Source of the DNA: Deltaproteobacteria bacterium
Lineage (GTDB): Bacteria > Desulfobacterota > Syntrophia > Syntrophales > UBA2210
Assembly: GCA_019313695.1 (NCBI GenBank)
Contig: JAFDAS010000028.1
Coordinates: forward strand, 1-41,497
Length of the DNA: 41,497 nucleotides
Direction of reading: 5' to 3'
The translations under genes and the position numbers were made by a program. Shown here one piece after another: positions 33,586 through 40,218 of this stretch; the first letter of the stretch is position 1, and each line of letters begins with the position of its first letter. The notes beneath the pieces are model-generated. The model made no database searches. It was given only the letters and a program-made list of their open reading frames with translations, and had not been told where the DNA came from.

Positions 33586-33597
33586 GATGTGACCCTC
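33570..33597 (+). repeat. Right-end repeat at the transposase stop
   Basis: AATAGTTAATAATTAAGATG followed by TGACCCTC. In this orientation it carries stop codons in all three frames (TAG, TAA and TAA/TGA). The transposase stop TAA is inside. Confidence 0.95.
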
Positions 33598-33733
33598 TTT
33601 ATTTATCTTGACTTCCGAATCATTTTTCATTAGTAATATCAAATGTTCATCAGTTGAACAAGCCAGGTCATGGAAAATTTTAAATCCGGAATGATACTGG
33701 GCGGTCTTTTTACGAGACCACCTCTACTTCAGA

Positions 33734-34090
33734 ATGGAAATAAACATGCCTGATCCCCAGATATCCGATCTTAAAGACGGAGAAGTCATCAAGGTACTCC
33801 GGGAAATACAGGAGTCCCCCGAAATGACCCAGCGAGAGTTGTCTTCCCGGACAGGTGTCAGTCTGGGCAAGGCGAACTTCCTGATTAATGCCCTGGTCAA
33901 AAAGGGCCTCGTCAAGGTAAGAAATTTCAAAAAAACCGATAATAAATACGCTTATATATATCTCCTCACGCCCCACGGGCTTGAGGAAAAAACCAGAATC
34001 ACCTATCGATTTCTGAAAAGGAAGATAATAGAATACGAACAACTGGAAGAAGAGATTGACCGGCTGAAAAAAGAAATTAAAAGTGTTTAG
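33734..34090 (+). CDS. MarR-family EPS-associated transcriptional regulator
   Basis: A 118-residue winged-helix protein: DLKDGEVIKVLREIQESPEM, the recognition region TQRELSSRTGVSLGKANFLINALVKKGLVK, a wing KTDNKYAYIYLLTPHGLEEK, and a C-terminal coiled-coil-like helix (YEQLEEEIDRLKKEIK). This matches a small MarR-type group typically next to exopolysaccharide clusters; a Wzz-like gene follows. The start may be 33734 or the ATG at 33746; neither has a clear ribosome binding site. The TAG stop ends at the first base of element E7. Confidence 0.85.
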   Translation: MEINMPDPQISDLKDGEVIKVLREIQESPEMTQRELSSRTGVSLGKANFLINALVKKGLVKVRNFKKTDNKYAYIYLLTPHGLEEKTRITYRFLKRKIIEYEQLEEEIDRLKKEIKSV

Positions 34091-34299
34091 AGGGTCACAT
34101 CTTAATTATTAACTATTGACTCGAAACCTCAGCGGCACAACGCGCAGAGGCTTTCCTGTGGAGTTGTAAATAGTGTGACTATTGCCGTAAGATACAATAA
34201 AATTGCCGGAAGACGGAAAAGGTAGCAGGAAGTAGAATTCGGAAAAGAGAAGAGGACAGGATCAGGAATCGAATAGTTAATAATTAAGATGTGACCCTC
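34090..34299. repeat. RAYT-derived element E7 with decayed transposase 3' end
   Basis: Left end GAGGGTCACATCTTAATTAT (34090) and right end at 34272-34299 enclose 154 bp. The middle translates as NSVTIAVRYNKIAG, the DnaA-like end of a RAYT but clearly diverged from the intact copy. It is an internally deleted, old derivative. Confidence 0.85.
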
Positions 34300-34315
34300 T
34301 ACTGTCCGAGTAGCG

Positions 34316-34343
34316 AATAGTTAATAATTAAGATGTGACCCTC
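34316..34343 (+). repeat. Solo right-end repeat upstream of wzz-like gene
   Basis: AATAGTTAATAATTAAGATG followed by TGACCCTC, 16 bp after the E7 right end and in the same orientation; no left end nearby. It lies in the wzz leader region. Confidence 0.95.
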
Positions 34344-34409
34344 TATTGACTCTACTGATGTAATTCAGGGGGCGGAGCTGTATCAACCATATCTACAGGA
34401 GGTTCCATT

Positions 34410-35579
34410 ATGGAAGGCAAAGAATCCAGTCAGCAGCCAGATACACAGAACTACCAGTCGTATTATGAAGACGAAATAAATCTTATCGACTATCTCCGCG
34501 TTTTGTGGAAGTGGAAATGGCTGATCATAGGCGGCACACTGATCTGCGCCGTGGCGGCGGCCATCATAAGCCTCCAGATGCCTAAGATCTATGAAATCTC
34601 CACGGTGATTGAGCCGGGCATCGCCGGCGTTAAAGATGATGGAGGTTTTATGTATATTGACTCCGCGGCAAACATAAGCGGAAAGATAGCCGGAGGAGTT
34701 TACAACAGGAGGGTGGAAGAAGCGTTGCAGCTGGATCCGCTGAAGACCAGGGTCGAGTTTAAATCCGTGGTCGTCAAAAACGCCAACTTGATAAATGTCA
34801 CCTCTCAATGGGAAGAAGGGCTGGCAGACCTCGGGGTGAAAGTCACCCGGCAGCTGATCCGCGTTTTTTCCGATGATTACGGGAAAATCGTTGAGCGGAG
34901 AAAAGCGGATTATGACGAACGGATACTGATGAAGCAAAGTGAGATCAGTAAGATAAAAACCCAGAGAAAAGATATGGACAAACAGATTAAACTCAGGCGG
35001 ACCAGTATTGAGAGGATGCGGAATGATGTAAAATTGCAGCCGGCAACCCTTGAGAATATCAGGCAGAGAAGGGGAGAATTGCTGGAGGAGATAAAGGGTG
35101 TTAAGGAGAATACGGAAAAGATTGTGCAGCAGAGAGACGCCCTCCTGAAAGGCAAAAACCCGGACAGGGATATCTCTCTCCTCCTCTATTCCACAACGAT
35201 TCAGCAGAATGTGGCCTATTTCAACCAGTTGAACGACCAGCTCTATGATTTGAGTGTCAGGAAGAACGAAGCAGAGGCCGAAGTTGACAGGTTGAGCAAA
35301 AGAATAGATGATATCGAAACAGGGATAGAGAGGCTTAACATACGCAAGACGGAAGGGCTGCAGACTGAAATTGATGATATTAATGTGCAGATAAATGCAC
35401 TGAATCTGGAAAAGGGGCTGATCAGCAATATAAAGATCATCCACCAACCGGAAGTCTCGCTGTACCCCGTCAAGCCCAAAAAGAAACAGATCGTCCTCCT
35501 CGCCGGAGTCGTCGCGCTCTTCATGTTCGTCTTCCTCGCCTTCTTCATCGAATACATAAGAAAGGCGTCGGTAAAATAG
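34410..35579 (+). CDS. Wzz/chain-length-determinant-type polysaccharide copolymerase
   Basis: A 389-residue PCP protein. A cytoplasmic N-terminal segment with NLIDYLRVLWKWKWLIIGG-type sequence (INLIDYLRVLWKWKWLII), a first membrane helix at ~32-51, a long periplasmic part with coiled-coil (about residues 150-310, KIKTQRKDMDKQIKLRR and NEAEAEVDRLSKRIDDIE), PKKKQIVLLAGVV and a second helix near 360-380. It sets chain length of an O-antigen or EPS. AGGAGG precedes the ATG. No polymerase or flippase gene is in the window; the MarR-type regulator upstream suggests EPS. The TAG stop lies inside the repeat at 35573-35690. Confidence 0.9.
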   Translation: MEGKESSQQPDTQNYQSYYEDEINLIDYLRVLWKWKWLIIGGTLICAVAAAIISLQMPKIYEISTVIEPGIAGVKDDGGFMYIDSAANISGKIAGGVYNRRVEEALQLDPLKTRVEFKSVVVKNANLINVTSQWEEGLADLGVKVTRQLIRVFSDDYGKIVERRKADYDERILMKQSEISKIKTQRKDMDKQIKLRRTSIERMRNDVKLQPATLENIRQRRGELLEEIKGVKENTEKIVQQRDALLKGKNPDRDISLLLYSTTIQQNVAYFNQLNDQLYDLSVRKNEAEAEVDRLSKRIDDIETGIERLNIRKTEGLQTEIDDINVQINALNLEKGLISNIKIIHQPEVSLYPVKPKKKQIVLLAGVVALFMFVFLAFFIEYIRKASVK

Positions 35580-35690
35580 TGACAGCGACTATTTTCCCCC
35601 CTCTATGATAAAAGTCTCATCGCTGCACCGTAGGCCGGTTTTTGTTGCCTGTCGTGTATCTTTCAAAAAATAGTCGCTGTCACTATTTTT
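35573..35690. repeat. REP/BIME-like inverted pair (AAAATAGTGACAGCGACTAT type)
   Basis: AAAATAGTGACAGCGACTAT (35573-35595) and its reverse complement AAATAGTCGCTGTCACTATT (35668-35690) bracket 70 bp. Each arm is itself palindromic (AAAATAGT...ACTATTTT). The TAG stop of the wzz-like gene is in the left arm. A partial third copy AGTCACTATTTTTT follows to 35704. Confidence 0.85.
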
Positions 35691-35744
35691 AGTCACTATT
35701 TTTTAGAACCCAAAACTCAAAACTAATGTGCCTGTCCCCGGAAC

Positions 35745-35817
35745 GGCGTAGCGTGGGGCCTCTGTGCCCCACAAAGTAACGAATAGTTAATAATTAAGAT
35801 GTGACCCTCTATTGTCC
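35745..35817 (+). repeat. 73-bp composite direct repeat, copy 1
   Basis: GGCGTAGC, then hairpin GTGGGGCCTCTGTGCCCCAC, then ACAAAGTAACG, then the right-end repeat AATAGTTAATAATTAAGATG...GACCCTC, then TATTGTCC. The same layout and length recur at 37116 and 37861. Confidence 0.9.
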
Positions 35818-35818
35818 C

Positions 35819-35849
35819 TGAAAATTCGGATTGACACTCCGAATTTTCA
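35819..35849 (+). promoter_or_regulatory. Perfect 12-bp-stem hairpin before the first AAA ATPase
   Basis: TGAAAATTCGGA and TCCGAATTTTCA form a perfect stem with a 7-nt loop containing TTGACAC. It ends 16 bp before the ATPase start, so it could be an operator or a leader structure. Confidence 0.55.
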
Positions 35850-35865
35850 ATGATAATGTGCCTAT

Positions 35866-36990
35866 ATGATTAAACGAGACTATTATTCAGCATGCCTTGC
35901 AACCGCCACAAAAAGATCTCCTGTTACGGCGCTTCTTAGCCCCAGACAATGTGGAAAAACGACACTCGCGCGTATATTCGGCAAACAGCATAAGTCCCAC
36001 TACTTTGATCTGGAATCGCCGGCAGATCAACAAAGATTACAAAATCCGGAGTTGATGCTCAATTCTCTTCAGGGACTGATTATTCTTGATGAAATTCAAA
36101 TCATGCCGGAACTGTTCAATATATTGCGGGTTTTGGTGGACAGACCTGAAAACCGGCAGCATTTCTTAGTTCTGGGCAGCGCCTCTCCCCACATTATCAG
36201 GAATGTTTCCGAAACACTGGCAGGCAGGGTTGAGTTCATTGAGCTTGCAGGATTCAATATTCAGGAAACAAACAACATCGAGCGATTATGGCTTCGAGGC
36301 GGGTTTCCCCGCTCTTTTCTGGCTGCCTCCGAGTCTGACAGCCGGGCATGGAGAGAAGGATTTATACGAACATTTCTTGAGCGCGATATTCCAATGCTGG
36401 GCATTACAATTGCAGCAACAGCAATGCGGCGATTCTGGACAATGCTGGCCCATTTTCACGGTCGAACATGGAATGCTTCAGAGTTTGCCAGATCGATGGG
36501 AGTGAGCGATAAAACTGTACGATCATACCTTGACATTCTCACAGCCACCTTCATGATCCGTCAGCTTCAGCCATGGCACGAAAATCTGCGCAAACGCCAG
36601 GTGAAATCCCCCAAAATATATTTCAGAGACTCCGGACTGCTGCACAGCCTGTTAAACATACCGGACTATCACAGCCTGACAGGTAATCCTCGACTGGGAG
36701 CGTCCTGGGAAGGATTCGCCCTGGAACAGGTGTTGCAAATTATACACCCGACTGAAGCATATTTTTGGGGCACCCATAGCGGGGCGGAACTTGACCTTCT
36801 GTTTTTCCGGAAAGGAAAACGCTATGGTGTTGAATTTAAATTCAATGAAGCGCCTGAGATCACAAAATCAATGCACATTGCGGTTAAAGACCTTTCCCTG
36901 GATTATTTATGGGTCGTATATCCCGGAAAAGAAGAATATCCTGTAACAGATAAAATTATGGTTCGACCGTTAAATAGTTTTCATCCATAA
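35866..36990 (+). CDS. AAA/DUF4143 ATPase, first copy
   Basis: A 374-residue ATP-binding protein of the AAA_14 plus DUF4143 type. Walker A SPRQCGKTTL (residues 25-34; Ser replaces the usual Gly/Ala at the first position), Walker B LIILDEIQ (71-78), VLGSASP sensor (~100), winged-helix segment NASEFARSMGVSDKTVRSYL, then the DUF4143 end with AELDLLFF and YGVEFKF (Glu-x-Asp and Glu-x-Lys), compatible with a PD-(D/E)XK-like fold. Its biochemical role is unknown. It is flanked by copies 1 and 2 of the 73-bp repeat. No clear ribosome binding site precedes the ATG. Confidence 0.9.
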   Translation: MIKRDYYSACLATATKRSPVTALLSPRQCGKTTLARIFGKQHKSHYFDLESPADQQRLQNPELMLNSLQGLIILDEIQIMPELFNILRVLVDRPENRQHFLVLGSASPHIIRNVSETLAGRVEFIELAGFNIQETNNIERLWLRGGFPRSFLAASESDSRAWREGFIRTFLERDIPMLGITIAATAMRRFWTMLAHFHGRTWNASEFARSMGVSDKTVRSYLDILTATFMIRQLQPWHENLRKRQVKSPKIYFRDSGLLHSLLNIPDYHSLTGNPRLGASWEGFALEQVLQIIHPTEAYFWGTHSGAELDLLFFRKGKRYGVEFKFNEAPEITKSMHIAVKDLSLDYLWVVYPGKEEYPVTDKIMVRPLNSFHP

Positions 36991-37115
36991 ATGGCTTTCT
37001 CCCGCATTCTCGGGGACATGACCCTCCGTCATTCCGGCGCGTCACCCCGGTGAAAACAGGGGCGGAATCCAGTGCTTTTTATCAAATCGGAATCGTGTAC
37101 CCGGAAGGCCGGCGC

Positions 37116-37188
37116 GGCGTAGCGTGGGGCCTCTGTGTCCCACAAAGTAGCGAATAGTTAATAATTAAGATGTGACCCTCCATTGTCC
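37116..37188 (+). repeat. 73-bp composite direct repeat, copy 2
   Basis: As copy 1, with GTGGGGCCTCTGTGTCCCAC and AGTAGCG; ends CCATTGTCC. Preceded by ATCAAATCGGAATCGTGTAC, which recurs at about 39229. Also upstream is a CATTCCGG...GGAATCCAG inverted motif. Confidence 0.9.
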
Positions 37189-37271
37189 TATTGTCCTTGA
37201 CAAATCGGTTGCCGATGTGTATCGTTTTGGTATACAAAAAGTACAATACAAACAGGCAAGGGAAATAGCAA

Positions 37272-37529
37272 ATGGCAAAAACGGCAATGACACACGCAAG
37301 GCTTACGCCGGAAATAAAGGAAAAGGCTGAGACTATTCTTAAAGAACTGGGAATTTCCATTTCTGCTGCGTATGAAATGTTTTATCGACAGATTATTGCT
37401 CATCAGGGCATTCCATTTGATTTGCGTATTCCAAATAAAAATACGCTTCAGGCAATGCAGGAAGCAAGAGATGGCAAGGGAAAAAGATACGACAGTGTAG
37501 AAAAAATGTTTGAAGATCTGAAAGTCTGA
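37272..37529 (+). CDS. dinJ: RelB/DinJ-family antitoxin
   Basis: An 85-residue ribbon-helix-helix antitoxin: AMTHARLTPEIKEKAETILKELGIS, then ISAAYEMFYRQIIAHQGIPFDLRIPN, the DinJ/RelB arrangement, and a C-terminal toxin-binding tail. It represses its own operon with YafQ as co-repressor in the known family; a TTTTGGTATACAAAA near-palindrome 35 bp upstream could be the operator. GGCAAGGGAAATAGCAA precedes the ATG. It overlaps the toxin gene by one base. Confidence 0.93.
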   Translation: MAKTAMTHARLTPEIKEKAETILKELGISISAAYEMFYRQIIAHQGIPFDLRIPNKNTLQAMQEARDGKGKRYDSVEKMFEDLKV

Positions 37530-37798
37530 TGCTGCCGATTCGCCCGACATCCGGATTTAAAAAAGATCTGAAAAGAGCCGCGAAGCAGAAGCGAAACATA
37601 AAAAAACTGCACCACGTTCTTGAACAGTTGGCCATTCCTGCTCCCTTACTTCCGGAGTACAAAGACCACAAGCTGAAAGGAGACTGGATAGATTTTCGGG
37701 AATGCCATATTGAACCCGACTGGCTACTGATTTATACAATATCCGATTTCGAACTTAGACCGGTTCGAGGTGGTACGCATTCTGAATTATTTGATTGA
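37529..37798 (+). CDS. yafQ: YafQ-type RelE-superfamily toxin
   Basis: An 89-residue mRNA interferase: LPIRPTSGFKKDLKRAAKQK, the mid KLKGDWIDFRECHIEPDWLLIY, and the C-terminal VRGGTHSELF, with the conserved late His (HSELF) of YafQ. It would cleave mRNA on the ribosome. The TGATG junction with dinJ gives translational coupling. The pair occupies the whole module between copies 2 and 3 of the 73-bp repeat. Confidence 0.93.
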   Translation: MLPIRPTSGFKKDLKRAAKQKRNIKKLHHVLEQLAIPAPLLPEYKDHKLKGDWIDFRECHIEPDWLLIYTISDFELRPVRGGTHSELFD

Positions 37799-37860
37799 AC
37801 GAATACCGAACTCAAAACCCAAAACCAACCCCCCAAAACTAATTCCCTGTACCCGGAAGC

Positions 37861-37933
37861 GGCGTAGCGTGGAGCCTCTGTGCCCCACAAAGTAGCGAAT
37901 AGTTAATAATTAAGATGTGACCCTCTATTGTAC
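37861..37933 (+). repeat. 73-bp composite direct repeat, copy 3
   Basis: GGCGTAGCGTGGAGCCTCTG, TGCCCCACAAAGTAGCG, right-end repeat, TATTGTAC. The hairpin has one mismatch (GTGGAG). Preceded by CAAAACTAATTCCCTGTACC, related to the text before copy 1. Confidence 0.9.
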
Positions 37934-37971
37934 TCTATTATGGAAACGAAGATTCCAAATAGGAAGCATAT

Positions 37972-39129
37972 ATGGAAACAATAACTCGCTTTCTCCAGGA
38001 TACAAAACAAAGCTTTTTTTTGTTTGGGCCGCGAGGTACCGGTAAATCTACATGGGTTCATGAAAATCTAAAGAACGCCCTGTTTATTGACCTGCTTGCA
38101 CCAGAAGTTTTTCGAGCTTACTCAGCCAAACCGGAGAGACTGCGTGAAGCTTCCGAAGCACATAAATCAGGAAGCACAATTGTTATAGATGAAATTCAAA
38201 AAATACCAGAGCTTTTGGACGTGGTTCATCAACTTATGGAACAGCGTCATGGCTGGCGTTTTGTATTGACAGGATCAAGCGCAAGAAAGCTGAAACGGTC
38301 AGGAGTCGATTTGCTGGCAGGACGTGCAGTAGTTAAAACCATGCATCCGTTTATGGCGGCAGAGCTGGGCAACCTGTTTTCTTTGGAAGAGGCCCTTACT
38401 CTTGGATTGATTCCTCTGGTATTGGGCGCTCCAAGCCCAAAAGAGGCAGTCAGCGCTTATGTCGCCCTTTATCTCAAAGAAGAAGTTCAAATGGAAGGCC
38501 TTGTCCGTAATATCGGCGCCTTCAGCCGGTTTCTGGAAGCCATCAGCTTTTCCCATGGAGCTGTTTTAAACATCTCCGACGTTGCCAGAGATTGCCAGGT
38601 TGAGCGCAAAACCGTTGAAGGTTATATTTCAATTCTTGAAGACCTGCTTTTAGCCTTTCGCATACCTGTTTTTACAAAACGGGCCAAACGGCATTTGTCC
38701 TTTCACCCCAAATTTTACTATGTTGATGCGGGAGTTTTCAGATCGGTCCGTCCTGCCGGACCGATAGACAGCCCTCAGGAAATCGACGGGGCAGCGATAG
38801 AAGGCCTTGTCGCCCAGCATCTCAGGGCGTGGAATTACTATAGTGGAGAGAGTTGCAATCTTTACTTCTGGCGGACAAAATCAGGGAATGAAGTTGACTT
38901 TGTGGTTTACGGGAAAGACACATTTTGTGCCATAGAAGTTAAAAACACGGCAAGAATACAATCAAAAATGCTTAAGGGTTTAGTCGCCTTTAAAGAAGAT
39001 TATCCTGAGGCACAAGCCTGTCTGTTGTACCGGGGCAAAGAGCGTCTTAAAATACAAGATGTCTTGTGTATGCCATGCGAAGAGTTTCTGATGAACCTGA
39101 AACCTGATAAACCGATCCGGTTCATCTGA
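37972..39129 (+). CDS. AAA/DUF4143 ATPase, second copy
   Basis: A 385-residue ATP-binding protein of the same general family as its neighbours but diverged. Walker A FGPRGTGKST (residues 18-27), Walker B TIVIDEIQ (69-76), LTGSSARKLKRSGVDLLAGRA (~104-124), winged-helix VLNISDVARDCQVERKTVEGY, and C-terminal GNEVDFVVYG with CAIEVKN, again Asp and Glu-x-Lys of a PD-(D/E)XK-like site. AGGAAG precedes the ATG. The gene sits between 73-bp copy 3 and the solo right-end at 39333. Function unknown; low similarity to the first copy argues for independent arrival, not duplication. Confidence 0.9.
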   Translation: METITRFLQDTKQSFFLFGPRGTGKSTWVHENLKNALFIDLLAPEVFRAYSAKPERLREASEAHKSGSTIVIDEIQKIPELLDVVHQLMEQRHGWRFVLTGSSARKLKRSGVDLLAGRAVVKTMHPFMAAELGNLFSLEEALTLGLIPLVLGAPSPKEAVSAYVALYLKEEVQMEGLVRNIGAFSRFLEAISFSHGAVLNISDVARDCQVERKTVEGYISILEDLLLAFRIPVFTKRAKRHLSFHPKFYYVDAGVFRSVRPAGPIDSPQEIDGAAIEGLVAQHLRAWNYYSGESCNLYFWRTKSGNEVDFVVYGKDTFCAIEVKNTARIQSKMLKGLVAFKEDYPEAQACLLYRGKERLKIQDVLCMPCEEFLMNLKPDKPIRFI

Positions 39130-39471
39130 ATATGCCCTTCACGGGGACATGCCCTTTTGCTTTTCCTCTCCCTCGATGGGTAGGGTGAGGGTGAAGATCC
39201 ACGGGGACATGACCCGATTTAGCCCCATCAAATCGGGATCGTGTACCCGAAACGCATCACCCCTTTGTCATTCCCGGCTTGATCGGGAATCCAGGAAGCA
39301 TCAAGATCGTGCACCCGGAACGCGAGAGGGCGAATAGTTAATAATTAAGATGTGACCCTCTATTGTCCTCATTGTCCTATTGTCTTCAACCGGTAACTGT
39401 AAACTGTAAACCGCAACAACGACAATAAGGCAAGCCTGACCCCCAAATTCCAAAGTGGAGGTAATATAGCT
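39130..39471. repeat. Repeat-only spacer with solo right-end at 39333-39360
   Basis: Contains two GGGGACATG(A)CCC-type motifs (39138, 39203), ATCAAATCGGGATCGTGTAC (39229; also before 73-bp copy 2), a CATTCCCGGC...GGGAATCCAG palindrome, and the right-end repeat AATAGTTAATAATTAAGATG at 39333. From 39414 a direct repeat CAACAACGACAATAAGGCAA begins, which recurs at 40104. No gene is seen. Confidence 0.8.
39414..39444 (+). repeat. 31-bp direct repeat flanking hicBA, left copy
   Basis: CAACAACGACAATAAGGCAA followed by GCCTGACCCC, identical to 40104-40134. The two copies are 690 bp apart and enclose hicB and hicA exactly. Confidence 0.93.
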
Positions 39472-39720
39472 ATGTTAATAGAATATGTTGAAGAGGCATT
39501 AAAACGAGCACGTTATGAACTGATTGATGATAAAGAGCCTTACTATGGTGAGGTGCCAGAACTGAAAGGTGTTTGGGCAACTGGAAAAACACTCGAAGAA
39601 TGCAGAGAGAATCTGAAAGATGTTATTGAAGGTTGGATATTGGTCAGCCTGAGAAGAGATCTGCCGGTACCGAAGCTCGGCAAATGTGAAATAAGGGAAC
39701 TACAGGTGGCGGTAGGTTAA
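39472..39720 (+). CDS. hicB: HicB-type antitoxin
   Basis: An 82-residue HicB: LKRARYELIDDKEPYYGEVPELKGVWATGKTLEECRENL contains the partial RNase-H-like fold with GEVPELKGVWATG, then DVIEGWILVSLRRDLPVP. It lacks the C-terminal DNA-binding domain seen in longer HicB proteins. GGAGGTAATATAGCT precedes the ATG. hicA starts immediately after its TAA. Antitoxin before toxin is the reverse of the classic hicAB order. Confidence 0.9.
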   Translation: MLIEYVEEALKRARYELIDDKEPYYGEVPELKGVWATGKTLEECRENLKDVIEGWILVSLRRDLPVPKLGKCEIRELQVAVG

Positions 39721-39939
39721 ATGTCAAAACTGAGTCCTGTATCTTTTAGTGAACTCGTAAGAAAACTTAAGACCCTGGATTTTGAAGGACCATTCAGCGG
39801 GGGAAAACATCTGTTCATGATAAAAGGTGATCTGAGGCTTACTATATCAAACCCGCATAGGCAGGATATTGGAGTTGAACTCTTGAAAAAGATTCTAAGG
39901 CAAGGGGGAATACGGAGGGACGAATGGAACCAGGCCTGA
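39721..39939 (+). CDS. hicA: HicA-type toxin (mRNA interferase)
   Basis: A 72-residue double-stranded-RNA-binding-fold toxin: SFSELVRKLKTLDFEGPFSGGKHLFMIKGD with the catalytic His in GGKHLFM, then LTISNPHRQDIGVELLKKILRQGGI and a C-terminal tail. It cleaves mRNA in the known family. Its ATG directly follows the hicB stop, so translation is coupled. Confidence 0.92.
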   Translation: MSKLSPVSFSELVRKLKTLDFEGPFSGGKHLFMIKGDLRLTISNPHRQDIGVELLKKILRQGGIRRDEWNQA

Positions 39940-40218
39940 AAAAAATCGTTCCCTTTTCCCACACGATTGTTTGACCGGATGCCGGATCCGTCATCCCGGA
40001 CTCCGATCCGGGCCTGCCCCGTACCGGATACGGGGACCGGCATGACGAAAAGGCCGCAGCCCTTAATCTTTTTCAACACGCAACACGAGACCCGCAACCC
40101 GACCAACAACGACAATAAGGCAAGCCTGACCCCCTATTTCCCTTGACTATAATACAACAACCGCATATAAATGGCTTGACTTTGTTACAACCTTAGTTTT
40201 GTTTTCAGGGAGCTACAT
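39940..40218. repeat. Repeat-only spacer after hicA
   Basis: Holds GCCGGATCCGTCATCCCGGA and GTACCGGATACGGGGACCGG (related to the inner part of the MITE-like repeat), then the 31-bp direct repeat CAACAACGACAATAAGGCAA (40104-40134) followed by CCTATTTCCC. The last 80 bp are AT-rich and form the upstream region of the third ATPase. No gene is seen. Confidence 0.8.

Noticed and set aside
34383-35447. 354-residue minus-strand ORF
   Set aside because: Antisense shadow of the wzz-like gene, which has a ribosome binding site and two membrane helices in the expected places.
27663-39360. CRISPR array
   Set aside because: The 28-bp repeats are irregularly spaced with whole genes between them, occur in both orientations and there are no cas genes.
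35745-39360. Integron gene-cassette array
   Set aside because: No integrase is visible and the 73-bp repeats contain a RAYT end and a simple hairpin rather than an attC-type structure.
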